From Natrialba sp. SSL1 (lineage in GTDB: Archaea > Halobacteriota > Halobacteria > Halobacteriales > Natrialbaceae): a stretch of 64,000 bases of DNA. Where the stretch lies: positions 331,836 to 395,835 of the forward strand of contig NZ_MASN01000018.1 of assembly GCF_001861355.1 (NCBI RefSeq). The letters are read 5' to 3'. How positions within the stretch are numbered: position 1 is the stretch's first letter; every line of letters starts with the position of its first letter. Both the position numbers and the translations under genes were made by a program. The notes below the pieces were generated by a model. The model worked only from the letters and a program-made list of their open reading frames with translations. It had not been told where the DNA came from and did no database searches. Of the stretch, positions 61,615 to 64,000 are shown in pieces.

Positions 61615-62799
61615 ATGACACGACACAATAGCCAATCCGACAGGAATCGGTTCGCAACTAGCGCAGTCGGCTCAGCTGGAACCGAGACGCGTCATCACAG
61701 AGAGGGCACAAACGATGTTATCCCGCCTATTCACCTCTCGACTACGTTCGAGTGGGCCAGCGGAGAGGACGCCAACGAACACGACTATTCCCGCGAGAGC
61801 AACCCGACGCGGGCAGTGCTCGAAGATCAGTTGGCCTCCCTCGAAGGCGGCGAGCATGCATTGGCGTTCGCCTCCGGGATGGCTGCCACATCGACGACGA
61901 TGCTGTCGCTAGTCCCCCCGGAAGGCCATGTCGTCTCTTCGGACACCATCTATAGCGGAACCGAAAAACTGCTCACGGACCACATGGCCGGACATCTCGA
62001 CATTGACATCGACTTCGTTGACGCCCGTGACCCCGACAATGTCGCCGATGCAGTCAACGCTGACACTGACTTGATCTGGGCAGAAACACCGTCGAACCCC
62101 TTAATCAGGTTGTGCGATATCCAAACGATAGCCGACATCGCCGATGACCACGATACCTTGTTCGGCGTGGACAGTACATTTGCAAGTCCGTACTACCAAG
62201 CTCCACTTGAACTGGGCGCTGACATCGTCATTCACAGCACAACCAAGTATCTCAATGGGCATTCCGACTCGATCGGCGGTGCCGCTATCGCCGACGACAG
62301 TGAGGTTTTCGAACAATTGGCGTTCGCGCAGCGGGTTGGGCTTGGGAATATGCTCTCGCCGTTCGACTGCTACCTTGTTACACGAGGCATCAAGACGCTG
62401 CCCGCGCGGATGGAACATCATGAGAAGAACGCAATGGGAGTTGCCCGGTTCCTCGAAAGCCACGATCGGGTCGCTCGTGTCTACTATCCGGGTCTTGAGA
62501 GCCACCCGCAACACGATCTTGCGAGTGAGCAGATGTCGGGGTACAGCGGGATGCTGTCCTTCGAGTTCGATGGGGCACTCATCGAACTTGAGGCGTTCGT
62601 CGAGGGACTTGAGGTATTCACGCCAGGGGCGAGTCTCGGTGGGGTTGAGAGCCTTGTGGAGGTGCCGTCACTAATGCTCCCCGATGAGTTCAGTCGGAGT
62701 GAGGGCTCGGCGGAGATTCCCGAAACGTTGGTTCGGGTATCTGTTGGCCTCGAAGACGCTGATGACCTCTGCGAGGATCTCCGGAAGGCACTACCGTAG
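61615..62799 (+). CDS. Cys/Met metabolism PLP-dependent enzyme (cystathionine gamma-synthase/lyase type)
   Basis: This 394-residue fold-type I enzyme has the PLP lysine K211 in HSTTKYLNGHSD, plus YSRESNPTRAVLEDQLASLE, FASGMAATST and ETPSNPLIRLCDI. It belongs to the cystathionine gamma-synthase / gamma-lyase / O-acetylhomoserine sulfhydrylase family; the reaction cannot be fixed by sequence. Codons use A/T in third position more than the main chromosome genes. It follows the palindromic element and precedes a MOSC gene in the opposite direction. Confidence 0.9.
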   Translation: MTRHNSQSDRNRFATSAVGSAGTETRHHREGTNDVIPPIHLSTTFEWASGEDANEHDYSRESNPTRAVLEDQLASLEGGEHALAFASGMAATSTTMLSLVPPEGHVVSSDTIYSGTEKLLTDHMAGHLDIDIDFVDARDPDNVADAVNADTDLIWAETPSNPLIRLCDIQTIADIADDHDTLFGVDSTFASPYYQAPLELGADIVIHSTTKYLNGHSDSIGGAAIADDSEVFEQLAFAQRVGLGNMLSPFDCYLVTRGIKTLPARMEHHEKNAMGVARFLESHDRVARVYYPGLESHPQHDLASEQMSGYSGMLSFEFDGALIELEAFVEGLEVFTPGASLGGVESLVEVPSLMLPDEFSRSEGSAEIPETLVRVSVGLEDADDLCEDLRKALP

Positions 62800-62923
62800 C
62801 ACACATCCCTCTCTCCTCCCGACATCCCGATCGTAAGCGAGTCGATTGTCCACCAGATGTGGCAGCCGCAAGCGGGAATACGAATTGTTTCTAAACAGGA
62901 GAGTACAGACAGGTGGGTACAGA

Positions 62924-63415
62924 TTATTCGAGCGGTTCGATCTCGTCACCGGGGCGAATCTCCCCGTCTTCGAGAATGTCCGCCCGGAGCCCACCTCGGT
63001 GAGTAAGAGCCTGCAACACGCCGTCCTGAGTGATGCGCTGAAGGTGATTACAGGGTTCGCACAGTCGATCCCCCCGACAGATGGCGTCACCGACTCGGAA
63101 TCGTTGTCCGACGAGGTGGTTGAGTGCGACATCACGGGTTTCGATGTTCCGTCGGTGTTCTCCTGGTGCGAGTTCAATTCCGGATTCGCGTTCGATTGCT
63201 GTTATAGCCTCTTGCTCGATCAACGTGAGGTCGTACCCATCGTGGCGTTCCTCATCTGGCTCCCACCCGACGAAGGTTCCCGTCTCAATCTCGCTAAAGT
63301 AGCGATCACCTCGGAGCCCCTGTCCGGCAACTGCTTCAACGTCGGTCTGTTCTTCCATCTCCGCTTCAGCTTCAGGTGCGATAAAAATCCGTTCGACAGT
63401 ACCACTCCCAGTCAT
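62924..63415 (-). CDS. MOSC domain protein
   Basis: This 163-residue protein has VERIFIAPEAEAEMEEQTDV, GQGLRGDRYFSEIETG, YDLTLIEQEAITAIERESGI, ETRDVALNHLVGQRFRVGD and ICRGDRLCEPCNHLQRI with the likely catalytic Cys. MOSC domains bind the molybdenum cofactor sulfur or reduce N-hydroxylated compounds (mARC/YiiM relatives). It would be cytosolic. Convergent with the PLP gene (124 bp). It may work with the MoaE gene in the same chromosome only through Moco chemistry. Confidence 0.85.
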   Translation of the reverse strand: MTGSGTVERIFIAPEAEAEMEEQTDVEAVAGQGLRGDRYFSEIETGTFVGWEPDEERHDGYDLTLIEQEAITAIERESGIELAPGEHRRNIETRDVALNHLVGQRFRVGDAICRGDRLCEPCNHLQRITQDGVLQALTHRGGLRADILEDGEIRPGDEIEPLE

Positions 63416-63774
63416 GTGTGATATGCGCGTTTAGCACAGTATAAACACTCGGTTGTGAGAAATGTTGTCACTTGGTGGTATGTCGACGAATCATACCGAG
63501 TGATTGGTTCCTCAGATATCAAGTGAAACAAACGAATCCGCCACGCTGAATTCATCTTCTGTATTCATCACGACGCTACGAATCTCACTCAAACCTGATA
63601 GAACGCCTGCTGATCAATAAGCAGACCCACTTATCGGCCAGTTCACCGGGAGAGTTGATGTAGTCAACACAATTAGAAGAGTTCTATAAGCCTTCTTCCC
63701 CGGGTTAGACAACCCTCGTAACTACTCGAGTCGACACCCAGTTGTTCGTGTGGAGGCTTCAGCAGAGAACGTTA
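63416..63774. other. AT-rich intergenic region without supported gene
   Basis: 359 bp with short A/T-rich words and no long coding frame of haloarchaeal character. A cttatag patch lies on the minus strand near 63690 and could serve as a TATA box for the MOSC gene, although it is far from its start. Confidence 0.4.
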
Positions 63775-64000
63775 TCAAAACTCGGCGGCAGCAGTAATCG
63801 CTTCCGTCCCCAGCGTAACAACATCGTCAGGCAGGTCGCTTTGAAGAAGATCTGCTTTCGTGTACCACTCCCACGCCGCAGCGTTCACCTCGTCATTGGC
63901 AGGCGAAATATCGCGGCTCGGGACCGTCGCGTAGTAAATCAAATCGTATGTGTTTAGCCCGGGCTGATTTCGGTACTCTCTCGTAGGAAGCGTTCAACAG
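63775..64000 (-). pseudogene. NUDIX hydrolase, C-terminal part, apparent frameshift, truncated by edge
   Basis: The minus frame ending at 63775 reads TYDLIYYATVPSRDISPAND, EVNAAAWEWYTKADLLQSDL, PDDVVTLGTEAITAAAEF, the C-terminal half of a NUDIX protein. A TGA at 63994-63996 closes this frame, yet the next frame over gives VERFLRESTEISPG just before it. Adding one G in the gggc at about 63957-63962 would join them as STEISPGLNTYDLIYYAT. Either a real frameshift or a base-call error. The N-terminus is outside the window. Confidence 0.55.

Noticed and set aside
61388..61657. 89-codon minus frame in the ABM / PLP-enzyme spacer
   Set aside because: It runs through the palindromic element and is rich in Cys, Arg and Ser; no family features and no haloarchaeal acidity.
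1..64000. CRISPR array, rRNA or tRNA genes
   Set aside because: No regularly spaced direct repeats with unique spacers and no rRNA or tRNA sequence features were seen by eye on either strand.

Overview
The window is haloarchaeal chromosome. The coding is GC-rich with strongly acidic proteins, and starts follow TATA boxes of the archaeal type at about 26-30 nt, with almost no ribosome-binding sites. The gene set is archaeal: class I LysRS, S19e, Sec61-beta, ABCE1, PINc ATPase, archaemetzincin, F420-dependent NADP reductase, geranylgeranyl reductase and JAMM desampylase. CTCGAG is very common throughout, which I associate with the Natrialba/Natronorubrum/Haloterrigena group (inference only). 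No rRNA, tRNA or CRISPR array was found.

Layout. 0-15 kb is mostly housekeeping: an edge-truncated HemQ/Cld gene, a PadR regulator, two site-2 proteases, a pyrH-lysS operon behind a palindromic operator candidate, a MobB-like/MoaE fusion, thiL divergent from rps19e, a PDCD5-family protein, a PP-loop protein, hisS and a geranylgeranyl reductase. 15-29 kb holds a sulfatase, a cobalamin-binding-protein/JAMM pair, a phospholipase D-like protein, two tandem M32 carboxypeptidases, an M20 peptidase and a HemAT-type oxygen sensor with an abnormal signalling tip. 29-35.6 kb holds a PIN-ATPase-KH protein, an M48 protease coupled to a Tat lipoprotein with a beta-propeller, and NAD synthetase.

35.7-39.5 kb stands out. 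A visibly less GC-rich gene encodes a 1198-residue protein with a type IV pilin-like N-terminus, CARDB-like domains and a GLUG-like repeat region, next to a degraded gene end and a divergent winged-helix regulator. 39.5-60.6 kb returns to core genes: EMC6-like/ABCE1, archaemetzincin/UPF0146, HAD, FAD-Rieske oxidoreductase, GDPD, npdG, thioredoxin, Sec61-beta, pdxT, DUF151 nuclease, hisE, Cys-rich Csp-like protein, NOG1-type and EngB GTPases. A solo IS200/IS605-type end lies between Sec61-beta and pdxT.

60.6-64 kb is lower in GC and looks accessory: a possible gene fragment, an ABM-like protein, an 86-bp palindromic MITE-like element, a gamma-family PLP enzyme, a MOSC protein and a NUDIX gene that appears frameshifted at the right edge.

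Four genes are too short for a 60-residue cutoff or lie in gene fragments: a 46-aa membrane protein (17894-18034), a 56-aa membrane protein (48664-48834, minus), Sec61-beta (53615-53776) and the remnant at 35721-35849. The intergenic spaces carry several small tandem arrays (6, 7, 22 and 30 bp periods).
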